Assembly: GCA_029555925.1 (NCBI GenBank)
Contig: JAKPQU010000442.1
Coordinates: 1-10,276 of the forward strand
From: Bacillota bacterium
GTDB taxonomy: Bacteria > Eremiobacterota > SpSt-956 > JAKJGF01
Direction of reading: 5' to 3'
Length of the DNA stretch: 10,276 bases
In this document: positions 1 through 5,832 of the stretch, in pieces
How the letters are laid out: the number at the start of each line of letters is the position of its first letter
Numbering within the stretch: position 1 is the stretch's first letter
Position numbers and translations under genes: made by a program
Notes under the pieces: generated by a model
What the model was told of the DNA's origin: nothing
The model's database searches: none
Seen by the model: only the letters and a program-made list of their open reading frames with translations

Positions 1-581
1 TAATCGTTTATTTCCCCGTACAATACACCGAGATTGGAAAAAGCAGCACTGTGTTCGGAATCTATGGATATTCCTTTATTTAGTTTTTCTATGCCTTCCC
101 TGAAAAGACCGAGTTTGCCGCAGCAGTAAGAGAAATTAATATAACCTTCTATGGCATCAGGGTTCAGGTTTATAGCTTTTTCGCACTCATCCTTCATTTC
201 TTTATATTTATTAATTTTTCCGTATAAATGGCCAATATTTATATAGGCTTCCACCAGTGAAGGGTCTTCTTCCAGTGCTTTTTTGAAATGTTCAAATGCT
301 CTTTCAATATCTCCTGTTCTTCCGTAGGTTATGCCAATATTACAGTAGGTTTCTGCAAGACCGGGGTCTAATTCCAGTGCTTTATGAAAATATTGCAGCG
401 CTTTTTCGTAATTTTCTTCCAGCATGTAAATATATCCCATGTTGGAAAGAGAACTGGCAGACCTGCTGTCATATTTAATAGCTTTTTGAAAGGCTTCTCT
501 GGCAAGATCATAAAGGCCTTCCTTTGTATAAAATACTCCCAGATTGCTCTGAAATTCACTTGCCTGCTTTTTTTTATCCAT
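1..581 (-). CDS. TPR-repeat protein, 3' end beyond the window
   Basis: The minus-strand frame from an ATG at 581 stays open to the window edge (193 complete codons), so the C-terminus is missing. A GGGAGAAAG ribosome binding site lies just before the ATG, and the protein starts MDKKKQASEFQSNLG. After six residues it is made of 34-residue tetratricopeptide repeats: 7-40, 41-74, 75-108, 109-142, 143-176 and a sixth begun at 177. Typical TPR positions are visible, such as NMGYIY, YEKALQYFHKALELDPG and AYINIGHLYG. Repeats 4 and 5 are less canonical (KEMKDECEKA, CCGKLGLFREG). There is no signal peptide, so a cytoplasmic scaffold or protein-binding role is inferred. In such genomes TPR arrays may stand alone or be fused to kinase, CHAT or transferase domains; the missing C-terminus would decide. 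It diverges from the DUF4236 gene. Confidence 0.93.
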   Translation of the reverse strand, partial: MDKKKQASEFQSNLGVFYTKEGLYDLAREAFQKAIKYDSRSASSLSNMGYIYMLEENYEKALQYFHKALELDPGLAETYCNIGITYGRTGDIERAFEHFKKALEEDPSLVEAYINIGHLYGKINKYKEMKDECEKAINLNPDAIEGYINFSYCCGKLGLFREGIEKLNKGISIDSEHSAAFSNLGVLYGEIND

Positions 582-642
582 ATTCTTTCTCCCATGTAGT
601 TTAGTGTTCCCCTATATATTAACACAATAACAGAGAGAAAAC

Positions 643-658
643 TATAAGGTTTCTTATA
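643..658. promoter_or_regulatory. Palindrome between divergent genes
   Basis: TATAAG-GTTT-CTTATA is a perfect 6-bp inverted repeat with a 4-base centre, lying in the 149-base space between the divergent TPR and DUF4236 genes. It overlaps a possible -10 hexamer TATAAT at 655-660. It could be an operator or merely AT-rich promoter sequence. No convincing -35 was found for either direction. Confidence 0.3.
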
Positions 659-730
659 ATTTCTATAAAGGGAAGAAACGGGTAGATAAAGAATTTATAT
701 GTAAGTAACGGAAAAGCGAGGTTTTATGAA

Positions 731-2005
731 ATGAGATTTCAAAAAAGGATAACAATTACAAAAGGTCTGTCTTTAAATATTTCTCCGTCAGGTTTGAGTT
801 TCACTGCAGGCGTGAAAGGTGCTTCCATTAATGTGGGATCAAAGGGAGTGTTTTTAAACACAGGTATACCGGGAACAGGATTGTCTGACAGAAGGCAGAT
901 ACTTGGCACTTCCGGCAGAAAACCGAAGAGTAAAAGAATTAAAAGTAATGCTATAGACATGAATATTTCCCTTGATATGGATGATACAGGCAAAATTTTT
1001 ATCTATGATGAACATGGGGATGAAATTACAGATGAAAATCTCATGAGAAAAATAAAGAAAACCGATATCTTTAAAGAACTCTCAGAAGATCTCTGTAATA
1101 AAAAGAAAGGAGAAATAGAGGAAGAAAATTCAAAATTTATACATATATTTAAATATACTCCCGGAATGATGGTAGACGGTTTTCTCCCTATGGCAGAAGA
1201 ATATGAAATAAAGCCTTATTCTGTTCCCGAACCGACTCTGGATGAATGCCGTGCCATGCTTGAAGAAAAGGCAAAAAAAGAAGTATCAAGCCTGCTGTTC
1301 TGGACAAATGATGAAAAAAGGCATGAATATGTAGAAAGCCATATGGCGACAGAATATCAAAAATTACTGGAAAAATGGCAGAAAGACAGAGATGATTTCG
1401 AAGCCAGAGAAAAAGAAGTTAAAAGAGCAGACGAGTTAAAGAAAAAAGAAGAATACGAAAAAATACAAAAAGAACTTCACGAAAAAAGTGCCTCTCCGGA
1501 AGATTATATAAATAAATCTATTGAACATTTATTGAAATCTATTGCTTTACCGCTGGAATTTTCACTCGATTATGAATATGACGGAACTAAAGGTTATCTG
1601 CTTGTAGACCTCGATTTGCCTGAAATTGAACATTTGCCTCTGAAAAAAGTATCGATACTGTCAGGAGGCAACATATCAATAAAAGATAAAACAAAAAAAG
1701 AACTGAACCAGGATTATTTAACATGTGTCTGCGGACTTGCTTTTTTCTTTGCAGGTACTTTGTTTAATATAAGCACTGATATAAAGAAGATATTAATATC
1801 TGCCTATACACAGAGAGTCAATATAAAAACAGGCAATAAAGACAATGAATATGTATATTCTGTTGTTTTCGATAGAAATATATTCTCCGGTTTGAATATA
1901 GCAAATATTGATCCTCTGAAGGGATTCGACAACTTTGAACATATAATAAATGTGACATCTTCAGGCGAAATGAAGAGAATAGAGCCATTCCATTCTATAA
2001 CGTGA
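731..2005 (+). CDS. DUF4236 domain-containing protein
   Basis: This 424-residue protein begins with a DUF4236 domain (about residues 1-55): MRFQKRITITKGLSLNISPS, then GLSFTAGVKGASINVGSKGV and the glycine-rich NTGIPGTGLS. This short module is known at the N-terminus of many bacterial proteins; its function is unknown. Residues 56-75 are basic (GRKPKSKRIK). Residues 76-180 are mixed and acidic, 180-255 form a charged probable coiled coil (EKWQKDRDDFEAREKEVKRA onward), and 256-424 form an alpha/beta C-terminal domain with a short hydrophobic patch CGLAFFFAG near 334-342. No signal peptide is seen. The start is supported by GCGAGG nine bases upstream; the ATG at 726 hits TGA immediately. It is monocistronic as far as visible, with a new promoter just downstream. 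The domain assignment is firm; the role is unknown. Confidence 0.9.
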   Translation: MRFQKRITITKGLSLNISPSGLSFTAGVKGASINVGSKGVFLNTGIPGTGLSDRRQILGTSGRKPKSKRIKSNAIDMNISLDMDDTGKIFIYDEHGDEITDENLMRKIKKTDIFKELSEDLCNKKKGEIEEENSKFIHIFKYTPGMMVDGFLPMAEEYEIKPYSVPEPTLDECRAMLEEKAKKEVSSLLFWTNDEKRHEYVESHMATEYQKLLEKWQKDRDDFEAREKEVKRADELKKKEEYEKIQKELHEKSASPEDYINKSIEHLLKSIALPLEFSLDYEYDGTKGYLLVDLDLPEIEHLPLKKVSILSGGNISIKDKTKKELNQDYLTCVCGLAFFFAGTLFNISTDIKKILISAYTQRVNIKTGNKDNEYVYSVVFDRNIFSGLNIANIDPLKGFDNFEHIINVTSSGEMKRIEPFHSIT

Positions 2006-2036
2006 GTTTTATAAAATATTTTCTCAGTAATCTATA

Positions 2037-2065
2037 TTTACATAATATTTTTCCCACTGTATAAT
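2037..2065 (+). promoter_or_regulatory. Sigma70-type promoter for the ABM/dehydrogenase operon
   Basis: TTTACA (2037-2042) and TATAAT (2060-2065) are separated by exactly 17 bases, matching a housekeeping promoter at all but one position. Transcription would start near 2072, so element A (2076-2195) would lie in a leader of roughly 165 bases before the start codon at 2239. A second TATAAT at 2201-2206 has only a weak -35 (TTATGG) and could be a secondary promoter. Confidence 0.6.
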
Positions 2066-2075
2066 TTATAGTGTA

Positions 2076-2195
2076 TTTCATAACTTATTAGAATTTAAGT
2101 CGTCGTGACGCGTAACGCGTGACGCGTGACGGGTTTAATCCCTGTGCATCACACATTACGCATTACGAGGTCATTATTTATGGATAGTTATGAAA
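2076..2195. repeat. Heptad-armed hairpin element, copy A
   Basis: The core has four tandem 7-mers (CGTGACG, CGTAACG, CGTGACG, CGTGACG; 2104-2131), then GG, a TTTAAT loop (2134-2139), CCC, and an opposing arm ending in CATTACG units (to 2167). The arms pair as an imperfect stem of about 28 bp with several G-T positions. A conserved tail follows (GAGGTCATTATTTATGG, then ATAGTTATGAAA). The ends form a perfect 10-bp terminal inverted repeat: TTTCATAACT at 2076-2085 and AGTTATGAAA at 2186-2195. A second copy lies inverted at 5168-5266. It resembles a miniature non-autonomous mobile element or REP-like repeat; no flanking target duplication is evident. Confidence 0.8.
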
Positions 2196-2238
2196 CTAAC
2201 TATAATAATATAAAACACAATTTTGGGGAGGTATTTTT

Positions 2239-2562
2239 ATGTTAATAGTTCATGTCTTTGTCCATGTAAAAAAGGAATTTATAGAGGCCTTTAAAGAAGC
2301 TTCTGTAGAAAATGCAAAAAACAGTGTCCACGAGCCGGGAATCGCCAGATTTGATGTGATACAGCAGTCAGACGATCCCTGCCGCTTTGTCCTCATTGAA
2401 GTTTACCGCACTGCAGACGACCCTGCAAAACACAAAGAAACTGCACATTATGCAGCATGGCGTGATACAGTGGCTCCTATGATGGCAGAACCGAGGTCAA
2501 GCGTAAAATATACAAACATATTCCCCGATGAGAAGGGATGGGGTTTATCCTATGAAATTTGA
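2239..2562 (+). CDS. ABM-fold monooxygenase-like protein
   Basis: This 107-residue protein matches the antibiotic biosynthesis monooxygenase (ABM) superfamily, a dimeric alpha/beta-barrel fold that includes quinol monooxygenases (YgiN) and the autoinducer-2 degradation protein LsrG. Family features visible are the first strand [10 protein letters not shown], a helix ending in [18 protein letters not shown], the strand [11 protein letters not shown], the [13 protein letters not shown] segment with the usual histidines, and [12 protein letters not shown] at the end. Members act without metal or cofactor, or only bind ligands, so the reaction here is not proven. GGGGAGG lies seven bases before the ATG. 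Its last 11 bases overlap the dehydrogenase gene, implying translational coupling. A paired arrangement of such an ABM protein with a group III dehydrogenase is, from my knowledge of the families, a recurring one. Cytoplasmic. Confidence 0.9.
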   Translation: MLIVHVFVHVKKEFIEAFKEASVENAKNSVHEPGIARFDVIQQSDDPCRFVLIEVYRTADDPAKHKETAHYAAWRDTVAPMMAEPRSSVKYTNIFPDEKGWGLSYEI

Positions 2563-3706
2563 ATTTGCCACAGCTAACAGAATTGTGTTCGGCCCCGGCA
2601 CTATAAAAGAAATACCGTCTCTTGCAGAGGCATTTGGCCGGAAAGTATTGCTGGTTACAGGAAGTAATTTCGAGAGAGTTTCCGGATTAATTGGCCTTTT
2701 GAAGGAAAAACATATTTCACCTTTTATCTTCAGCGTGTCAGGTGAGCCTTCTATAGAGGTAGTTACCCTTGGCACAGCCATGGCACGGGAGAAAAAGTGT
2801 GAATTTGTCATTGCCGCAGGTGGCGGAAGTGTCATCGATACGGGGAAAGCTATTTCCGCCATGATGACCTCTGACGGCCATATCTTGGATTATCTTGAAG
2901 TCATAGGAAAAGGTAAAGCTCTCAGAGCAATTCCCGCTCCTTTTATAGCCATTCCGACTACTGCAGGAACTGGCTCTGAAGTTACTAAAAATGCTGTTCT
3001 GGTTTCACAGGAACATAAAGTAAAGGTAAGTCTGAGAAGTAATCTCATGATACCTAAAATTGCAGTAATAGATCCTGAATTGACTCTGTCACTTCCTCCT
3101 TCTATTACAGCTACTACGGGACTTGATGCTCTCACACAGCTTATAGAACCGTATGTGTGCAACAGTCCCAATCCGATTGTAGATGCAATCTGCCGGGAAG
3201 GCATAAAGAGAGTTTCTCTGTCAATAAGAAAGGCGTACAGTAATGGCGATGATCTGTCTGCCAGGGAAGATATGTGTATTGCCAGTTTATTCGGAGGCAT
3301 GGCTCTAGCCAATGCTAAACTCGGTGCAGTCCACGGGTTCGCAGGAACCCTTGGAGGCATGTTCAATGCTCCTCATGGTGCAATCTGTGCACGATTATTG
3401 CCTGCAGTTATGAAATTTAACGCAGAAGCTCTGAATGATAGAGAACCTTCTTCACCTGTTATCAGTCGTTTTACCGAAGTAGCACAGATACTTACAGGCA
3501 ATATGTCTGCTACAATTACAGATGGAGTGGACTGGATTTATTCTCTATGCAGAGATTTTGCCATCCCATCTCTGTCCGGATACGGTTTAAAGGAAGAGCA
3601 TATAGAGTCTGTTGTAAGACAATCAGAGAAAGCAAGCAGTATGAAAGGTAATCCTGTGTTGCTTACAGAACATGAATTGGCCCTTATCCTCAGAGAAGCT
3701 TTGTAA
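2552..3706 (+). CDS. Iron-type (group III) alcohol dehydrogenase
   Basis: This 384-residue protein is a full-length iron-containing alcohol dehydrogenase, a cytoplasmic NAD(P)-dependent oxidoreductase. The nucleotide-binding segment is [15 protein letters not shown] (about 88-102), followed by [11 protein letters not shown] (135-145). The metal-site region has D192, H261 ([11 protein letters not shown]) and H275 (APHGAICA). The fourth usual ligand, the histidine four residues after the Asp (DALTH in FucO-type enzymes), is glutamine here (DALTQ, Q196). I chose the ATG at 2552, preceded by GGGATGGGG; it gives the typical start [20 protein letters not shown]. An ATG at 2528 would add eight unlikely residues. 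It overlaps the ABM gene by 11 bases. The substrate is unknown; maleylacetate-reductase-like or aldehyde/alcohol chemistry is possible. Confidence 0.95.
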   Translation: MKFEFATANRIVFGPGTIKEIPSLAEAFGRKVLLVTGSNFERVSGLIGLLKEKHISPFIFSVSGEPSIEVVTLGTAMAREKKCEFVIAAGGGSVIDTGKAISAMMTSDGHILDYLEVIGKGKALRAIPAPFIAIPTTAGTGSEVTKNAVLVSQEHKVKVSLRSNLMIPKIAVIDPELTLSLPPSITATTGLDALTQLIEPYVCNSPNPIVDAICREGIKRVSLSIRKAYSNGDDLSAREDMCIASLFGGMALANAKLGAVHGFAGTLGGMFNAPHGAICARLLPAVMKFNAEALNDREPSSPVISRFTEVAQILTGNMSATITDGVDWIYSLCRDFAIPSLSGYGLKEEHIESVVRQSEKASSMKGNPVLLTEHELALILREAL

Positions 3707-3760
3707 AAAGTGAGAAGTGAAAAGTGAGAGTTCCCATCTCACCTCTCACTTCTCACTTTT
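3706..3760 (+). terminator. Long heptad-built hairpin at the operon end
   Basis: Directly at the dehydrogenase stop codon, AAAAGTGAGAAGTGA (3706-3720) pairs perfectly over 15 bp with TCACTTCTCACTTTT (3746-3760). After a 3-base internal mismatch, GTGAG (3724-3728) pairs with CTCAC (3738-3742), leaving a 9-base loop. The left arm is built of AAGTGAG/AAGTGAA 7-mers. The right arm ends in a TTTT run, so it may terminate transcription, but the run is short and the heptad structure suggests a repeat element in terminator position. It would work in either direction. Confidence 0.65.
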
Positions 3761-3843
3761 CTAGAAATAGTTACGAATTTACCTGTTCCGGCAATTAGAA
3801 TCTCTCTTATGCCTCAGCCTTAAAAAAATAACTCTGCACATTT

Positions 3844-3873
3844 TGTAATGCTTTATTACACTTTTTTACACTT
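3844..3873 (+). promoter_or_regulatory. Phased TTACA boxes and inverted repeat upstream of 3945
   Basis: TGTAAT-N5-ATTACA (3844-3860) is an inverted repeat. Within and after it TTACACTT occurs twice, at 3856-3863 and 3866-3873, exactly 10 bases apart (one helical turn). The segment 3852-3871 matches 7005-7024, upstream of the Omp85 gene, at 18 of 20 positions. A candidate -10 TATAAA lies at 3875-3880 with a poor -35 (TTTATT, 3852-3857). A shared regulator site is plausible; no known factor is assigned. The rest of 3761-3930 shows nothing recognisable. Confidence 0.4.
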
Positions 3874-3944
3874 CTATAAAACTTTAATTACAATTATATC
3901 TTATTCTATTACCATAAAATTGCAAATATTAAGGAGGTTTTTAC

Positions 3945-4472
3945 ATGCATTATCAATTTAAAGCCATGCAAAAAGCTATGGCATCTGTCGGGGTCAGTAA
4001 CAGCCTTGCCGACAGGCCTGTTTACCGTCAATTTAAAGAAATAGCCTCTATTACAGATCCTGCCGATGTGGACAGAACCGTTATCGATAATAGAATTAAA
4101 GATATAGAACGTATAATTACGAACATAAAAAATACACGTATTTCATCTGAAAAGGTCATGGTAGTTATGGAACCCATTAACAGACAGATAATAGAAGCTC
4201 TTGAAGCATATCTGTCAGCATGGAGAATGATGATAACCTTTCACGATGAAAAACTCCTTGATAAGGTAAAGGAAGAAAAAATAGAAGAACAGATAATTTC
4301 CGATGAAGATACGGATGAGTGCCCTGATGATGAAGAAGATTGTGAAGAGTCGGAAACGGATAAACTATATAATAGAATATTGCTGCTGGCCGAAAATGCG
4401 GAAAATACTTTACAGGATGCAGAAAAATTAATGAAAGATACATTTGATGATAACAATATGGATGGAGAATAG
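3945..4472 (+). CDS. Hypothetical helical protein with acidic linker
   Basis: I do not recognise this 175-residue protein. It has AAGGAGG seven bases before the ATG, among the best ribosome binding sites in the window, suggesting high expression. Residues 1-30 are mildly basic; 45-112 look helical with hydrophobic periodicity (RIKDIERIITNIKNTR, then EPINRQIIEALEAYLSAWRM). A strongly acidic linker at 117-139 (DEDTDECPDDEEDCEE) leads into a second helical segment at 140-167 (YNRILLLAENAENTLQDAEK). There is no signal peptide or membrane segment, so it is probably cytoplasmic and all-alpha. The next gene, also unrecognised with an equally strong binding site, begins 125 bases downstream, and a possible promoter lies between. 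The reading frame is convincing from its binding site and composition; function is unknown. Confidence 0.8.
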   Translation: MHYQFKAMQKAMASVGVSNSLADRPVYRQFKEIASITDPADVDRTVIDNRIKDIERIITNIKNTRISSEKVMVVMEPINRQIIEALEAYLSAWRMMITFHDEKLLDKVKEEKIEEQIISDEDTDECPDDEEDCEESETDKLYNRILLLAENAENTLQDAEKLMKDTFDDNNMDGE

Positions 4473-4473
4473 T

Positions 4474-4504
4474 TTTGTTGCAAAATATTACATGTTGTAA
4501 CAAA
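4474..4504 (+). promoter_or_regulatory. Inverted repeat between the two unknown genes
   Basis: TTTGTTGCAA (4474-4483) pairs with TTGTAACAAA (4495-4504) over ten positions with one G-T, around an 11-base loop, immediately after the stop of the upstream gene. It lacks a following T-run, so it is a weak terminator candidate. Its position directly before a possible -35 at 4508 suggests an operator. TTGTTG also recurs at 4505-4510. Confidence 0.4.
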
Positions 4505-4507
4505 TTG

Positions 4508-4535
4508 TTGTGATTTTGAGAAAATTTCGTAATAA
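4508..4535 (+). promoter_or_regulatory. Possible promoter of the 4598 gene
   Basis: TTGTGA (4508-4513) and TAATAA (4530-4535) are 16 bases apart, a fair match to a housekeeping promoter about 60 bases before the start codon at 4598. The region is AT-rich, so chance matches are frequent. Confidence 0.3.
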
Positions 4536-4597
4536 CTTCATTCTAAAATATTGGTAGGAACTATATTATTGATCTTCAACAGAAGGAGGAAGAACAG

Positions 4598-5020
4598 ATG
4601 TTTGGTGGTCTGGGTTCAATAAATAGATTTAACATGAGCAGTATAAGCTCAACAAGTTCGACAACAGGTTCAAGTACATCCTCGTCAAGTCTTGACGAAA
4701 AATTTGCGGAATTTGTGGAAGGTTTGAGTGACGAAGAGAAAGAAGAATTGGAAAGCAAGTTATCTCAGGGGCCTCCGCCGCCTCCGCCACCCGGTATGGG
4801 AAGAATGTCTTCTGTCAGCTCTACTCAGGAAACATCTCTGGCAAGTGAGGTTCGTGAGAAATTTGAAGATTTTATGTCAGAGCTCAGTTCCAGTGAAAAG
4901 AAGGAATTACGTAATGCCATACAGTCAAACATGCAGGAATTGAGTATGTTTGGCGGTATGGGCAGTATGCTCGGTGGTATGAGTATGCTCGGAACTATGG
5001 GCAGTATGTTTTTCAGTTAA
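4598..5020 (+). CDS. Hypothetical low-complexity Ser/Pro/Gly-Met-rich duplicated protein
   Basis: This 140-residue protein is not recognised. AAGGAGG lies eight bases before the ATG. Layout: MFGGLGSI start; Ser/Thr-rich stretch (14-31); charged helical unit (32-57, LDEKFAEFVEGLSDEEKEEL); seven prolines (59-65) within GPPPPPPPGMG; second Ser/Thr-rich stretch (71-83); a second copy of the helical unit (84-110, EVREKFEDFMSELSSSEKKE); and a Gly/Met-rich tail (117-140) in which MFGGMGSMLGGMSMLG echoes the N-terminus. The helical units share EKF-x-[ED]F-x3-LS-x2-EK-x-EL, so the gene has been internally duplicated. There is no classical signal peptide or membrane helix. Linker-rich composition with short helical modules suits an assembly-forming, surface or secreted protein, but this is inference. 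A hairpin terminator follows. Confidence 0.8.
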   Translation: MFGGLGSINRFNMSSISSTSSTTGSSTSSSSLDEKFAEFVEGLSDEEKEELESKLSQGPPPPPPPGMGRMSSVSSTQETSLASEVREKFEDFMSELSSSEKKELRNAIQSNMQELSMFGGMGSMLGGMSMLGTMGSMFFS

Positions 5021-5056
5021 TTATTAATTACCGATCTTTTTTGAGTATGTTTTATT

Positions 5057-5080
5057 AACCCGCCTTCTGGCGGGTTTAAT
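5057..5080 (+). terminator. Rho-independent terminator after the 4598 gene
   Basis: AACCCGCC (5057-5064) and GGCGGGTT (5069-5076) form a perfect 8-bp stem with a TTCT loop, followed by TTTAATATTTTCTT. It lies 37 bases after the stop codon at 5020 and ends that transcript. Confidence 0.9.
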
Positions 5081-5138
5081 ATTTTCTTATGAAAGCTATT
5101 GTCAAAAAAATTAAAATTTAATACAATATATTACTGAA

Positions 5139-5166
5139 TTGAGCATAAATAATTAATATTTATAGA
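5139..5166 (+). promoter_or_regulatory. Possible promoter upstream of element B
   Basis: TTGAGC (5139-5144) and TATAGA (5161-5166) are 16 bases apart. If used, the transcript for the 5302 gene would begin near the start of element B and carry it as a hairpin leader, the same layout as promoter plus element A before the ABM gene. Confidence 0.35.
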
Positions 5167-5167
5167 G

Positions 5168-5266
5168 TTTCATAACTATCCATAAATAATGACCTCGTAA
5201 TTCGTAAAACGTAATGCGTGATGTGCAGGGATTAAACCCGTCACGCGTCACGCGTTACGCGTCACG
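5168..5266. repeat. Heptad-armed hairpin element, copy B (inverted)
   Basis: This is the reverse complement of element A. TTTCATAACT (5168-5177) begins the conserved tail. Five 7-mers follow in the degenerate arm (CGTAATT, CGTAAAA, CGTAATG, CGTGATG, TGCAGGG; 5196-5230), then the ATTAAA loop (5231-5236) and four heptads CGTCACG, CGTCACG, CGTTACG, CGTCACG (5239-5266). Compared with copy A it has one extra 7-base unit in the degenerate arm and only about four substitutions over roughly 93 shared bases. The terminal inverted repeat seen left of copy A has no obvious partner at this copy's far end (5267-5285). The two copies bracket 2196-5167. Confidence 0.85.
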
Positions 5267-5301
5267 TAGTAAATTTTATAGAGAGAAGGTTTTAGCACAT
5301 C

Positions 5302-5814
5302 ATGACTAAGATTGTATTCTGTAATATCCTTATCCTTTTATTATGTTTAAACTATGGATACAGTGCCGCCCTTCCTCAGGCCAAAGGGCCTGATGGTGAA
5401 AAACTTGCCGGTATAGCTCTCGGAGATAAAGTGTCGGATGTTATAAAATTGCTCGGAGATCCTGAAAAGAAAACGGAGCCTGTAGATGAACCTGCCACCG
5501 GCTATAGGGTTCAGCAGTATATCTATAAAACGAGAGGAATCAAAATATCTGTTGATTTGAATGAGAAAAAAGTAATTTTTGTAACTATAGAATCCCCATG
5601 TGTAAAAGGTACTCTCAGGGATGTTAAAATAGGAGATCATGAAAGCAAAGTAAGAAAAAATTATCTGTTATCAGATTCACAAGGCCATGCCCTGGATAAG
5701 TCGAGCCTGGCAAATAAAAGCGCTTTTTGCGGCGATGTATACTGGGCCATAATGTTCGTTTTCGATAAAGCAGGTAAAGTAAAAACTATTTCCATGGGAG
5801 CTTTTGCAGAGTAG
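5302..5814 (+). CDS. Secreted protein with two SmpA/BLIP-like repeats
   Basis: This 170-residue protein starts with a signal peptide (hydrophobic ILILLLCLNYGYSAA, cleavage likely near residue 22), so it is exported to the periplasm or outside. C15 does not sit in a convincing lipobox. The mature part has two related units: GIALGDKVSDVIKLLGDPEK (37-56) and DVKIGDHESKVRKNYLLSDS (107-126), each a G-x3-LGD-x2-S-x-V motif of the kind found in SmpA/OmlA- and BLIP-like folds. Two cysteines, C100 and C143, could form a disulfide. Its binding site (GAGAAGG at 5283-5289) is 12 bases from the ATG, rather far. The next gene starts 18 bases after its TAG in the same frame, suggesting co-transcription. The fold assignment is a motif-level inference and the function is unknown. 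Confidence 0.8.
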   Translation: MTKIVFCNILILLLCLNYGYSAALPQAKGPDGEKLAGIALGDKVSDVIKLLGDPEKKTEPVDEPATGYRVQQYIYKTRGIKISVDLNEKKVIFVTIESPCVKGTLRDVKIGDHESKVRKNYLLSDSQGHALDKSSLANKSAFCGDVYWAIMFVFDKAGKVKTISMGAFAE

Positions 5815-5832
5815 GATACTCTCTCTAAACAT

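Noticed and set aside
296..625. Short open frames overlapping the TPR gene
   Set aside because: They are in other frames of the open TPR reading frame, which shows clear 34-residue periodicity.
2104..2167. CRISPR array
   Set aside because: The repeats are 7 bases long and directly adjacent with no spacers.
2528..2551. ATG at 2528 as start of the alcohol dehydrogenase
   Set aside because: It adds eight residues not expected for the family. The ATG at 2552 gives a typical N-terminus and has a purine-rich site upstream.
2890..3366. Minus-strand open frame of 158 codons
   Set aside because: It lies wholly inside the dehydrogenase gene, has no ribosome binding site and has no recognisable protein character.
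4177..4503. Minus-strand open frames opposite the 3945 gene
   Set aside because: The composition (Ser- or His/Leu/Phe-rich) mirrors the acidic coding strand; the plus-strand gene has the strong binding site.
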